From assembly GCA_005880985.1 (NCBI GenBank), contig VBIQ01000004.1, forward strand, positions 1-64,000: a stretch of 64,000 nt of DNA. Direction: 5' to 3'. The notes beneath the pieces were generated by a model that did no database searches, was not told the origin of the DNA, and saw only the letters and a list, made by a program, of their open reading frames with translations. Shown piece by piece: positions 37,290-45,002 of this stretch (its first letter is position 1; every line of letters starts with the position of its first letter). This DNA comes from Chloroflexota bacterium (GTDB lineage: Bacteria > Chloroflexota > Dormibacteria > Aeolococcales > Aeolococcaceae). The position numbers and the translations under genes are program-made.

Positions 37290-38252
37290 CTACAGGAAGC
37301 CGTTCTGCTGCAGCCAGGTCCTGGCCACGTCGTCAAGCTTCTGGTTGTCGATCTCCACCGCCTTGTTGAGCTTGGTGATCTCGGCAGAGGTGAGCTTCGC
37401 CGCCACCGGTGCCATCAGCGCGGCGATCGCCGGGTGTGCCTTGAGAACCTCGGAGCGCACCACCAGCCCGACGTTGTCGGGCGGGAAGAGGTTCTTGTTG
37501 TCCTGCAGCACGTACAGGTTGTTGGCCGCGATCGGCGAGTCGGTGGTGAACACCTCACCGGCCGCGCAGTCACCGTTGGCGATGTTCTTCTCGGCCGTGC
37601 CGCTGAGGTCGGTGTAGCTGGCGTTGGCGTACGACTGGTTGTAGGTCTGTTCCAGTCCCGGCAGCCCGTCGGGGCGGGTGCGGAACTCGGACATGATGCA
37701 GATCTTGGTATTGGGGTGGCTCGCCAGATAATTGCCGAAGTCCGACAGCGTCGAGCCGTAGGTCCCCTTGTCCGACGCCTTGATGGCCAGACCGTTGGTG
37801 TCGTTCAGCGGCGCCTCCGACGTCCAGCACAGGCCACGCGGCTCATCCTGCTTCTTGACGAATTCGAAGGCCTGATGCAGATCGCGGGGGAAGTTGGTGA
37901 GCTTGAGGTACACGGACAGCTCGGTCCCGGTGTACTGCCAGAGCATGTCGATCTGACCGGAGCTGAGCGCGTTGCCGATGGCGGTGTCCTTTGCCTCCAG
38001 GCTGTGGCTCGCCGAGAAGCCGTGCTTGTTGAGTACCTGCACGGTCATGCTGGCGAGTAGCTGCTCCTCGGCGAAGCCTTTGCTGCCGACGGAGACGCTG
38101 GCACCCCCTCCGCTGGAGCCGGAACCGGCGGGACAGGCGGTGCTCCCGCCGCCGCCACTGCTGCTGCTTGTGCTGGAGGTGTTGCCACCGCCGCACCCGG
38201 CCAGGGCGGCCGCCCAGAGAGTGAGCATGATTGCCAGGCTGATCCGTTTCAC
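37290..38252 (-). CDS. Osmoprotectant (QAT family) ABC transporter substrate-binding lipoprotein
   Basis: A 320-aa periplasmic-type binding protein (OpuAC/ProX fold, OsmF/OpuCC type) for glycine betaine, choline or related solutes. A lipoprotein signal ends at ALAGCGGG, followed by a Ser/Gly linker. The mature domain has VGSKGFAEEQLLA and IDMLWQYTGTE, hallmarks of this subfamily, then GEVFTTDSPI. GTG at 38252 is chosen because GGAGGA lies 7 nt upstream; the frame is open 25 codons further but that reaches into the permease gene. Last gene of a four-gene operon. Confidence 0.9.
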   Translation of the reverse strand: MKRISLAIMLTLWAAALAGCGGGNTSSTSSSSGGGGSTACPAGSGSSGGGASVSVGSKGFAEEQLLASMTVQVLNKHGFSASHSLEAKDTAIGNALSSGQIDMLWQYTGTELSVYLKLTNFPRDLHQAFEFVKKQDEPRGLCWTSEAPLNDTNGLAIKASDKGTYGSTLSDFGNYLASHPNTKICIMSEFRTRPDGLPGLEQTYNQSYANASYTDLSGTAEKNIANGDCAAGEVFTTDSPIAANNLYVLQDNKNLFPPDNVGLVVRSEVLKAHPAIAALMAPVAAKLTSAEITKLNKAVEIDNQKLDDVARTWLQQNGFL

Positions 38253-38281
38253 TGCAGTGTCCTCCGTCGGTGGTGCGTCAC

Positions 38282-39010
38282 TCAGACGCGCGGGGTCAGT
38301 ACACGCTCGACGAGGCCGAGCGCCCAATCGGCGAGAAGCGCGAGCGATGCCACCATCACAGCGCCCACGAAGACGATGCGGTCACTCTGGTTGATCCCTG
38401 AGGCGATGACATCCCCCAGCCCTCCGCCGCCGACAAAGTTGCCCAGGGTAGCAGTGCCTACGATGAGCACGAGCGCGGTGCGCAGGCCGGCGAAGATCAC
38501 CGGAGCCGCCAGCGGCAGTTGCACCCGGGCGAGAGCCTGCAGCCGCGTCATCCCCATCCCCCTGCCTGCCTCGACGGCAGCGGCATCGACCCCCTGCACT
38601 CCGACCATGGTGTTGCGCAGGACGGGCAGTAGCGCATAGAGCACCAGTGCGGCGATGGTCGGCCGTACCCCGAGGCCGAAGGCGGCGTAGAAGAGCACCA
38701 GGATGCCGATGCTGGGCACCGCCTGGCCCAGGTTGGCGACCAGGAAGACGGGGATGCGCAGCAGCCGGCCACTCTGCGCCAGCAGCACACCGACTGGCAC
38801 CCCGACCGCGGTGGCAACCAGGAAGGAGATCAGCACCAGCTGCACGTGCCCGACAAAGCGATCCTGGAGGAAGGCGCGGTTGAGGATGAAGGAGTCGGTC
38901 GACTGCGCCGACAGACCGAAGAAGATCACGATCGACACGCCGATCCCAACGAGGACGAGCGCCGGGGTGAGCAACAGGCGCAATCGCCCGTGTCGGGGCA
39001 TTACCGTCAT
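38282..39010 (-). CDS. Osmoprotectant ABC transporter permease (first of two)
   Basis: A 242-aa inner-membrane permease of the OpuCB/OpuCD-YehW/YehY type, about six helices. It has the type-I importer coupling segment near EAGRGMGMTRLQALARVQLPLAAPVI (EAA loop). An N-terminal hydrophobic stretch and a periplasmic loop (SFILNRAFLQDRFVGHVQ) precede the core. ATG overlaps the ATPase stop by 4 nt. It pairs with the second permease of the operon (39942-40592) to form the channel. Confidence 0.92.
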   Translation of the reverse strand: MTVMPRHGRLRLLLTPALVLVGIGVSIVIFFGLSAQSTDSFILNRAFLQDRFVGHVQLVLISFLVATAVGVPVGVLLAQSGRLLRIPVFLVANLGQAVPSIGILVLFYAAFGLGVRPTIAALVLYALLPVLRNTMVGVQGVDAAAVEAGRGMGMTRLQALARVQLPLAAPVIFAGLRTALVLIVGTATLGNFVGGGGLGDVIASGINQSDRIVFVGAVMVASLALLADWALGLVERVLTPRV

Positions 39011-39945
39011 TGCGCCGCCCGCCGAATGGCCTCGGTGTCGAGGACGCCGACCATCCGTCCTGCGTCGGTGACGGCAGCGCGGCCATCAGGGGCGCGGAGC
39101 ACGGCGTCGAGAGCCTCGCGCAGGGTGGCGCCGATGTCGACCGCGACGGTGGGCGACACGCCTCCGTCGGCGGTCAGCGCCAGGCCACGAAGCTGAACCA
39201 GGCCGAGCCGCCGGACCATCCGGCTGCCACCGAGAAAGCTCTCCACGAACGGCGACGCCGGGTGTGCAAGGAGATCCGCAGGAGCCGCATGCTGCGCCAG
39301 CACGCCTCCGACGTTGAGCAGGACGATGCGGTCACCGAGCTTGATGGCTTCGTCGATGTCGTGAGTGACGAAGACGATGGTCTTGCGTACCACGCCCTGC
39401 AGCCGCCGTAGCTCGTCCTGGAGGCGTTCCCGGCTGATGGGGTCGACGGCGCCGAAGGGCTCGTCCATCAGCAGGATGGGGGGGTCGGCGCCGAGCGCAC
39501 GCGCCACCCCGACGCGCTGCTGCTGGCCACCACTGAGCTCGCCCGGGAGCCGCTGGGCGAATTCGGCGGCGGGAAGTTCGACCAGCTCCAGCAGCTCGTC
39601 GACACGTGCTCGTGCCCGCCGGCGATCCCAGTGGAGCAGGCGCGGCACCGTGGCGACGTTCTCGGCGACGGTCAGGTGCGGGAACAGTCCTATCTGCTGA
39701 ATGACGTAGCCGATGCCCCGCCGCAGGACGTCCACATCGACGGTGGCGGTGTCACGTCCGTCGATGCGGATGGTCCCCGAGGTTGGCTCGACCAGACGGT
39801 TGATCATCTTCAGGCTGGTGGTCTTCCCACAGCCGGAGGGACCGACCAGCACGCAGATCTCCCCGTCCGACACCTCGAATGAGAGGTCGCCCACCGCCGG
39901 AGGTCCGGCGCCGTACCGCTTGCCCACGTGCTCGAAGCTGATCAC
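39007..39945 (-). CDS. Osmoprotectant ABC transporter ATPase with C-terminal CBS domain
   Basis: A 312-aa ATPase of the OpuCA/ProV type. Walker A GPSGCGKTT (about residues 34-42), Q-loop VIQQIGLFPHL, signature LSGGQQQRV, Walker B ILLMDEPFGAVD and switch THDIDEA are present. After residue 235 comes one CBS-like module (LREALDAVLRAPDGRAAVTDAGRMVGVL), the part that senses ionic strength in OpuA-type importers. GTG at 39945 shares GTGA with the upstream permease stop; an upstream-open frame is discarded. Confidence 0.93.
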   Translation of the reverse strand: MISFEHVGKRYGAGPPAVGDLSFEVSDGEICVLVGPSGCGKTTSLKMINRLVEPTSGTIRIDGRDTATVDVDVLRRGIGYVIQQIGLFPHLTVAENVATVPRLLHWDRRRARARVDELLELVELPAAEFAQRLPGELSGGQQQRVGVARALGADPPILLMDEPFGAVDPISRERLQDELRRLQGVVRKTIVFVTHDIDEAIKLGDRIVLLNVGGVLAQHAAPADLLAHPASPFVESFLGGSRMVRRLGLVQLRGLALTADGGVSPTVAVDIGATLREALDAVLRAPDGRAAVTDAGRMVGVLDTEAIRRAAQ

Positions 39946-40592
39946 AGGGCTGCCGTGGTGATGCGTCCGCGTGAGAGCGCGCGCTCCGCGCCGGCGAGGA
40001 TGAGATCGGCGAGGATGCCGATCGCGGCGACGGGTAGGACTCCACTGAGTAGCCGTTCGTAGCTGCCGGTGCTTCGTCCGACGGCGGCGAGAATGGGGCG
40101 GCCGAGGTCGTCGGCACCGACCGTGGCACCGACGGTGGCGATGGCCACCACCATCACCGTCGCCTGGCGCAGACCGGCGAGGATCACCGGCACCGCCAGG
40201 GGAATCTCGACTCGCAACAGCACCTGCAGCGGACTCATGCCCATCCCCCGGGCGGCCTCGATGACGGCGGGACGGACGGCCCGGATGCCGGTCCGCGTGT
40301 TGCGGACGATGGGCAGCAGGGCATAGAGGATCAGTCCGGCGATCACGGGGGCGCTGCCCAGCCCCAGCCAGATGGTGAAGAGCCCGAAGAGGGCGAAGCT
40401 GGGGATGGTCAGGATGGTCGAGGTGATGGCGATGGCCACCGCGGCGACGCGGTCGGAGCGCGCCGCTGCGACACCGAGGGCGAGACCCACTGCCGCCGAC
40501 ACCCCCATGCAGATGCCGACGATGACCAGCTGGTTGCGTACCTCGGGACCCAACGTGTCCCAGTTGTCCGCGATGTAGCGCAGCGTGCTCAT
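39942..40592 (-). CDS. Osmoprotectant ABC transporter permease (second of two)
   Basis: A 216-aa membrane permease, first gene of the operon. Five to six helices, with the coupling segment EAARGMGMSPLQVLLRVEIPLAVPVI, very similar to that in the other permease. Opens with LRYIADNWDTLGPEVRNQL, a typical start for OpuCB-type proteins. A TATAGT box lies about 37 nt upstream and GGGGA precedes the ATG, so the operon mRNA appears leadered. Confidence 0.92.
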   Translation of the reverse strand: MSTLRYIADNWDTLGPEVRNQLVIVGICMGVSAAVGLALGVAAARSDRVAAVAIAITSTILTIPSFALFGLFTIWLGLGSAPVIAGLILYALLPIVRNTRTGIRAVRPAVIEAARGMGMSPLQVLLRVEIPLAVPVILAGLRQATVMVVAIATVGATVGADDLGRPILAAVGRSTGSYERLLSGVLPVAAIGILADLILAGAERALSRGRITTAAL

Positions 40593-40628
40593 CGACGCTA
40601 TCCCCGCCGGTCGCCGGTGCGGCTGCCA

Positions 40629-40634
40629 ACTATA
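40629..40634 (-). promoter_or_regulatory. TATAGT -10 box for the osmoprotectant importer operon
   Basis: TATAGT on the minus strand gives an expected start near 40622 and a 30-nt leader with GGGGA before the ATG at 40592. It lies between the importer operon and the MFS gene, which ends at 40677. Confidence 0.45.
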
Positions 40635-40676
40635 GCGGCGATCTCGGGGCGTGGATCGCAGCGCTGTCGATCTTGG

Positions 40677-41972
40677 TCAGGCGTGCTGCTGATGCGAGGC
40701 CGCCGCCACCGTGCTCCAGGTGTCGGGCTGGCCGGCATTGCGGTCGAGCCAGCGGCGCGACCAGACGACGCCGAGCAGGGTCATCAGCAGGGCGGTGGCG
40801 CCGGCGACGATGAAGGCGAGCTCGGTGCCGCCGCGGGCGCTCAGCCAGCCGGCCAAGAGCCCACCGAGTGGCGCCGTCCCGAAGAAGACATAGGAGTACA
40901 GCGAGAGCACCCGGCCTCGCAGGTGATCCGGTGTGCTCAGCTGGACGGCGGAGTTGCTGTTCGAGGTGTAGAGCGAGAAGCAGCTGCCGGCAAAGACCAG
41001 CAGGACGCAGGCCACCGCGACGCCGTGCACCGGGGCCAGCACCAGTTCGGCGATACCGAAGCCTCCGGCCGCGACCAGCAACACCCGCATGTCCGCGCGC
41101 GCCAGCGACGCCGACAGCAATGCCCCCACCAGCGCTCCCCCACCGAAGCACGCGGAGATCAAGCCGAACACCGCCGGGCCCGCATTGAGGGTGCGCGAAG
41201 CGAGTATCGGGAGGACGACGTTGAAGTTGATGCTGATGGTGGCGACGACGAGCATCAGCAGGATCACCAGCCGCACCACCGGGGTGTGTCGCGCATAGGC
41301 CAGCCCCTCGACCAGTCCACGGAAGAGGGTCGGACGCTGTTCGGCTCGCCGCACGCGGTGCAGCCGGCTCTCGTCCATCAGCAGCAGCCCGGCGAGCACC
41401 GCCAGGTAGCTGGCGCCATTGACGGCGAAGCACACGCCCACGCCGGCGCCGGCGATGATCAGCCCTCCCAGCCCGGGCCCCATCACTCGTGAGGCGTTGA
41501 AGATGCTGGAGTTGAGCGCGATGGCATTGGGGAGCTCGTCGCGTCCCACCATCTGGATGGTGAACGCCTGCCGCGCCGGGGTGTCGAAGACCAGCGACAT
41601 TCCATTGGCGGCGGCCAGGGCGAAGACCTCCCATTCCTGCACCACGTGGCTGAGGGTCAGCACCGCGAGCGCTCCGGCGAAGACCATCGACGCCGACTGG
41701 GTGGCCATCAGGGTGCGACGATTGTCGAGGCGATCGGAGACGACACCACCAAGCAGCCCGAAGAGGGCGAAGGGACCGAACTGACAGAGGGCGAGAAAGC
41801 CGACCGCAACCGGCGAATGGGTCAGCTCGATGATCAACCATGCCTGGGCGACGCTCTGCACCCAGGTGCCGGTGATCGACACGATCTGGCCGGCGAAGTA
41901 CAGCCGGTAGTTGTGGTGCTTGCGCAGGCTGTCGAAGGTGCGGGCGTGGCGAAGGTGCGCGACCGCGCTCAT
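40677..41972 (-). CDS. MFS exporter (EntS/MFS_3 type)
   Basis: A 431-aa major-facilitator protein with 12 helices, of the enterobactin-exporter-like MFS_3 group. The A-motif GGVVSDRLDNRRTL lies between helices 2 and 3, and the second-half equivalent LAGWLSARGGTELAF also shows. The N-terminal opening FDSLRKHHNYRLYFAGQIVS is family-typical. It probably exports drugs, siderophores or toxic metabolites. ATG shares ATGA with the MarR stop, so it is translated together with its likely repressor. Confidence 0.9.
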   Translation of the reverse strand: MSAVAHLRHARTFDSLRKHHNYRLYFAGQIVSITGTWVQSVAQAWLIIELTHSPVAVGFLALCQFGPFALFGLLGGVVSDRLDNRRTLMATQSASMVFAGALAVLTLSHVVQEWEVFALAAANGMSLVFDTPARQAFTIQMVGRDELPNAIALNSSIFNASRVMGPGLGGLIIAGAGVGVCFAVNGASYLAVLAGLLLMDESRLHRVRRAEQRPTLFRGLVEGLAYARHTPVVRLVILLMLVVATISINFNVVLPILASRTLNAGPAVFGLISACFGGGALVGALLSASLARADMRVLLVAAGGFGIAELVLAPVHGVAVACVLLVFAGSCFSLYTSNSNSAVQLSTPDHLRGRVLSLYSYVFFGTAPLGGLLAGWLSARGGTELAFIVAGATALLMTLLGVVWSRRWLDRNAGQPDTWSTVAAASHQQHA

Positions 41973-42454
41973 TTCTCGGAGTCCAGCAGACGCGCCAGCG
42001 GGTCCACCGCGGCGTCCACGGCGGCGCGCTCGGCCGGGCTGAGGGCTCGCAGCCGCTTCGCCAGCCAGGCGGTGCGACGCGACTTCACCGCGCGCAGCAC
42101 CCGCAGCCCGTCGGCGGTCGCCGTCAGGCCCACCCGGCGGCGGTCGGTGGCCTGCTCCCGGCTGCGGGTCACCAGACCGGCTGCCTCGAGCCGGTCGATG
42201 GTGGCGCTCATGCTGGGCGGCGACACCCGCTCGCGCGCCGCCAGCTCACCGACCCCGATCCCGGGGCGGTCGCGGATGGTGGCCAGCAGGGTGACCTGGC
42301 CGCCGCTCACCCCGAGGGCATGGGTTTCCCCCCGCAGGTGGCGATTGAGGAGGAGCAGGATCGGTCGCAGCCGGTTGGCCACCGCCACCGGCTCCTCGGA
42401 TCCGGGTGCCGCGCCCCGCGCCGCTGCCGATGCTGTGGTCGCCGTGGTTGCCAT
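41969..42454 (-). CDS. MarR-family transcriptional regulator
   Basis: A 161-aa winged-helix regulator. The recognition region reads ERVSPPSMSATIDRLEAAGLVTRSREQATDRRRVGL, the typical MarR helix-turn-helix and wing. Helices at both ends would form the dimer interface. It is first in an operon with an MFS exporter and has a palindromic site over its own promoter, so autorepression with ligand-induced release is the likely mode. The ligand is unknown. Confidence 0.92.
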   Translation of the reverse strand: MATTATTASAAARGAAPGSEEPVAVANRLRPILLLLNRHLRGETHALGVSGGQVTLLATIRDRPGIGVGELAARERVSPPSMSATIDRLEAAGLVTRSREQATDRRRVGLTATADGLRVLRAVKSRRTAWLAKRLRALSPAERAAVDAAVDPLARLLDSEK

Positions 42455-42459
42455 GATGT

Positions 42460-42481
42460 TTAGGTAGCCTAACTATATAGT
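42460..42481 (-). promoter_or_regulatory. Palindromic operator/promoter of the MarR-MFS operon
   Basis: TTAGG-TAG-CCTAA (42460-42472) abuts a second perfect palindrome ACTATATAGT (42472-42481). Read on the minus strand, TATAGT (42477-42472) and TAGGCT (42471-42466) are both possible -10 boxes, so a bound dimer would block initiation. The AT-rich run is striking in this GC-rich DNA. Confidence 0.6.
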
Positions 42482-42584
42482 AGCCGGGCCGAGTGGACAA
42501 CAGGCTGCGGTGGCGGGCTGCTGGCGGCGGTCGCCCCAACCACGGCGCGGACTCGGCGCCGGACACAGCGTTGCCGCGCGGCAG

Positions 42585-42599
42585 GGCGCGCTATGCGCC
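42585..42599 (-). terminator. Small hairpin after the 42614-43273 lipoprotein gene
   Basis: GGCGC/GCGCC with a GCTAT loop lies 15 nt past the stop. It is short and lacks a T-run. The remaining gap up to 42482 holds nothing else that I recognise. Confidence 0.25.
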
Positions 42600-42613
42600 G
42601 AGGGGCGCCGGGG

Positions 42614-43273
42614 TCAGCTGGAGCAGGGGGGCGGGTTGTTCGCGTAGATCGAGGTCGACGGACCCTGGCTGGTGCAGAGCGTGTCGTCGGCGACCCAGCC
42701 GCGCTCCTGGGTGCGCAGCACCGCGACGTCGATGCGGATGCTGGTCGAGTACCCGCCCGGCTGGCATCCGTTGGAGCCGCAGAACAGCAGCACCACGTGG
42801 GCCACCCCGCCGGTGCCCTGCGGCGTCACCGTGATCTGCCGCTGCGACCACGTCTGCTGGCAGCGGCAGAGCGGCTCGGCGTGAGGGACGGGGTTCGACT
42901 GCAGCCGGGCCACCAGCCGGTCGCTGGCGGGACAGCTCGAGTACCCGCCGGCCCGGCCGACTCCGCAGGCCGAGGCGTTGGGGCCCTGTGGGTAGAGGAG
43001 GGCGGCCACGTCGTTGGCGCCGTTCTCATCGGTGTTGGGCACCAGGCTGCCGCCCGGGCTCGCGGTCACCGCTGTCGACGTGGGCGCCGTCGTCGCCGAG
43101 GGGGTCGGGGTGGAGTTCGGGGTTGGCGAGGCGGTGGCGCCGGGGGTGTCGGTGATGCCGCCTCCCGGGGGTGCCGTGGCCACCCCGGTGGGCGTGGCGC
43201 TCCCGCAGGCGGCGATCAGGGTGGTGGCCGCTGCCATGAGAAGGACGTAGAGGGGACGGCGTCGCCGGTCCAC
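42614..43273 (-). CDS. Cysteine-containing lipoprotein of unknown function
   Basis: A 219-aa protein with a lipoprotein signal (RRRRPLYVLLMAAATTLIAACGS, lipobox IAAC, Cys about residue 23), a Thr/Pro/Ser-rich low-complexity spacer (about 25-80) and a mature domain of about 135 residues with several cysteines (SACGVG, SSCPAS, LCRCQQ, LFCGSNGC, TLCTS, PPCSS). The cysteines may form disulfides outside the membrane. No family recognised. GTG at 43273 follows a TATGGT box by 6 nt. Confidence 0.65.
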   Translation of the reverse strand: MDRRRRPLYVLLMAAATTLIAACGSATPTGVATAPPGGGITDTPGATASPTPNSTPTPSATTAPTSTAVTASPGGSLVPNTDENGANDVAALLYPQGPNASACGVGRAGGYSSCPASDRLVARLQSNPVPHAEPLCRCQQTWSQRQITVTPQGTGGVAHVVLLFCGSNGCQPGGYSTSIRIDVAVLRTQERGWVADDTLCTSQGPSTSIYANNPPPCSS

Positions 43274-43279
43274 CGGGCG

Positions 43280-43285
43280 ACCATA
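43280..43285 (-). promoter_or_regulatory. TATGGT -10 box for the Cys-containing lipoprotein
   Basis: TATGGT on the minus strand, 6 nt, then the GTG at 43273. Confidence 0.5.
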
Positions 43286-43343
43286 CCGCGACTCGCCGCC
43301 ATCGGTGGCGCCGAACAGCGCGTTCGCATCGCCGTTGACCGGT

Positions 43344-43349
43344 TACCAT
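43344..43349 (+). promoter_or_regulatory. TACCAT box upstream of the Cys/His-rich gene
   Basis: TACCAT lies 82 nt before the ATG at 43432 and 8 nt before an out-of-frame ATG at 43358. Either the real gene has a leader of about 75 nt with GGGAGC as its binding site, or a short upstream reading frame is used. Confidence 0.35.
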
Positions 43350-43431
43350 CGGCCCCGATGGCGGTGTTGCCGCCCAGGGACGGGCGCGCCGAGCCGCCCC
43401 AACACCACGGTCACACCGCGCAGGGAGCAGC

Positions 43432-44124
43432 ATGCGACTCTTCCGCCGCGGCGAGCCGGCTCAGCCGGCGGCCGCTGCTCAGTTGGGAACGCTCCCCTGC
43501 TCGCAGTGGCAGTGTCACGAGGCGACCGGGCTTCCCTGCACTTACGTCGACCGCCGCCGCCGGCGCTGCAGCACCGCCTGGTGCCCCGAGCACCGCGACG
43601 TGGTCGATGACCGCGTCTACTGCCGGCGTCATGCCGGCATCGTCCGTGCCCTCAGTCCCATTCAGGAGAGCACCCCGCTGCCCAACATCGACAACCGGGC
43701 GCCTTCGCTGGTCGACTGGATCGCTCGCGATATCGACGACGACGTGCGCGCCGCTCTGCGGGCCACCCCCTTCGCCAGCGAGGCCTCCGAGCTGGTCACC
43801 GATCCGGTCCGGCTCGTCTTCGTCGGCGGCGAGCGTCAGCGCGCCTGGGAGCGGAGCTGGAGGCTGGCCGACCACATGGGCGTCGCCATCAAGGTGACCG
43901 TGAGCGTCGAGGAGCGCAATGACACCGAGGTGCTGATCCGGGTGGGCCAGAACCTCGCCGCTCGCATGGTGCCACCCTGGATCGAGCAGCGACAGCGCGG
44001 CGAGCAGCTCAGTCCCGAGGAGGACGCGGCCGCGCGGCGGCGCTTCCGCGAGAGCATCGCCACCGCGGTCATCGAGGCGCTTGCCCGCGAGCACCGGGTG
44101 CGCGAGGAGCAAGGCCTGGTCTGA
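43432..44124 (+). CDS. Cys/His-rich (putative zinc-binding) protein of unknown function
   Basis: A 230-aa cytosolic protein. The N-terminal 70 residues carry a dense metal-ligand set: Cys23, Cys28, Cys36, Cys46, Cys51, His54, Cys64 and His67, in patterns C-x4-C, C-x4-C-x2-H and C-x2-H. This looks like one or two zinc ribbons or treble clefs, broken by an Arg-rich run (about 41-45). The C-terminal part (about 90-230) is mixed alpha/beta with VRLVFVGGERQRAWER, then a long charged helix. No known family recognised. ATG has GGGAGC 4 nt upstream. Confidence 0.7.
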   Translation: MRLFRRGEPAQPAAAAQLGTLPCSQWQCHEATGLPCTYVDRRRRRCSTAWCPEHRDVVDDRVYCRRHAGIVRALSPIQESTPLPNIDNRAPSLVDWIARDIDDDVRAALRATPFASEASELVTDPVRLVFVGGERQRAWERSWRLADHMGVAIKVTVSVEERNDTEVLIRVGQNLAARMVPPWIEQRQRGEQLSPEEDAAARRRFRESIATAVIEALAREHRVREEQGLV

Positions 44125-44127
44125 CGG

Positions 44128-44164
44128 CCCCGAGCACCGGGGCGGCCCTCGTCAGGGGCGAGGG
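44128..44164. terminator. Paired hairpins between convergent genes
   Basis: CCCCG/CGGGG (44128-44132/44138-44142) and CCCTCG/CGAGGG (44146-44151/44159-44164) fill the 67-bp gap after the Cys/His-rich gene and before the PIG-L stop. They may terminate both strands. Confidence 0.4.
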
Positions 44165-44191
44165 ACGCGAGCGGACTCCGGTGGTTGGGGC

Positions 44192-44923
44192 TCAGACGGT
44201 GGGTACGCGGCGGAACACCTCGGCAAGACGTCCCTCGGGCAGCCCGCCGGCCTTCGCCGTGAACGACATCCACCCACGCATCATCTGATCGAGATCGTCG
44301 CGCTCTCCGACCTGGCTGCGGTGGCAGCGCAGCGCGGCCAGCTTGCGGTCGTAACTGTCAGTAACGTCGACGTAGGTGTCGCCGTCCGGCCCGCCCATCA
44401 GCCACGTCTCGATGACGGTATGGGCGGCCAGCCGCTCCTCGGTGATCAGCTCGGGATGAGCGAAGGGATTGCGCGCGTCCGGGTAGATGGCGCAGAGCGC
44501 CGCCTCTCCAGCGGCGAGGTGATCGGGGTGGCTGGGATAGATGCGCTCGAAGTTGCGCAGCGGCGATGGGGACACGACCCGTTGGGGTCGGACGCGGCGG
44601 ATGACGCGGGTGAGGTCGCGCCGCAGCTCCAGGCTCACCAGCAGGCGCCCGTCGGGGTATGCGAGAAAGGTGAGGTCGGTGACTCCGATGGTGGCCGCCG
44701 CCGCGGTCTGCTCGACCCGCCGCGTCTCGCGCATCTGCTCGCGGGTCACCGCCTCGTCGAACCCCCCGGCGTCGCCGTCGGTGACGACGCAGTAGGAGAC
44801 TTCGACGCCGTCCTCGACCCATCCCGCCACCGAACCGGCGGCGCCGAAGTCGACGTCATCGGGATGGGCGGTGACGACCAGGATCCGCTCGACAGGCTCC
44901 CCGTTGAAGGTCAGCTCGGGCAC
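44192..44923 (-). CDS. PIG-L/LmbE-family N-acetyl sugar deacetylase
   Basis: A 243-aa zinc deacetylase. The signature VVTAHPDDVDFG (metal His/Asp, about residues 17-28) and later YPSHPDHLAAGE (second metal His) are present, with TDGDAGGFDE and SPSPLRNFERIYPSHPDH-type spacing of the family. Relatives remove acetyl groups from GlcNAc conjugates (MshB, Mca, BshB), so a low-molecular-weight thiol or glycolipid substrate is possible. Start GTG is set by the TAGCAT box 7 nt upstream. Confidence 0.88.
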   Translation of the reverse strand: MPELTFNGEPVERILVVTAHPDDVDFGAAGSVAGWVEDGVEVSYCVVTDGDAGGFDEAVTREQMRETRRVEQTAAAATIGVTDLTFLAYPDGRLLVSLELRRDLTRVIRRVRPQRVVSPSPLRNFERIYPSHPDHLAAGEAALCAIYPDARNPFAHPELITEERLAAHTVIETWLMGGPDGDTYVDVTDSYDRKLAALRCHRSQVGERDDLDQMMRGWMSFTAKAGGLPEGRLAEVFRRVPTV

Positions 44924-44930
44924 GGTCCGG

Positions 44931-44936
44931 ATGCTA
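44931..44936 (-). promoter_or_regulatory. TAGCAT -10 box for the PIG-L gene
   Basis: TAGCAT on the minus strand, 7 nt, then the GTG at 44923. Confidence 0.5.
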
Positions 44937-45002
44937 GCCGATGCCTGGCTTCCTGCCGGTCGAGGATCGAGCCTACCCCACTACCTCCAGCTCGGATCGG
45001 CG

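Noticed and set aside
42460..42478. DtxR/IdeR iron box resemblance (TTAGGTTAGCCTAACCTAA)
   Set aside because: The site lacks one central base and the third half-site; the adjacent gene is MarR, so a MarR operator is simpler.
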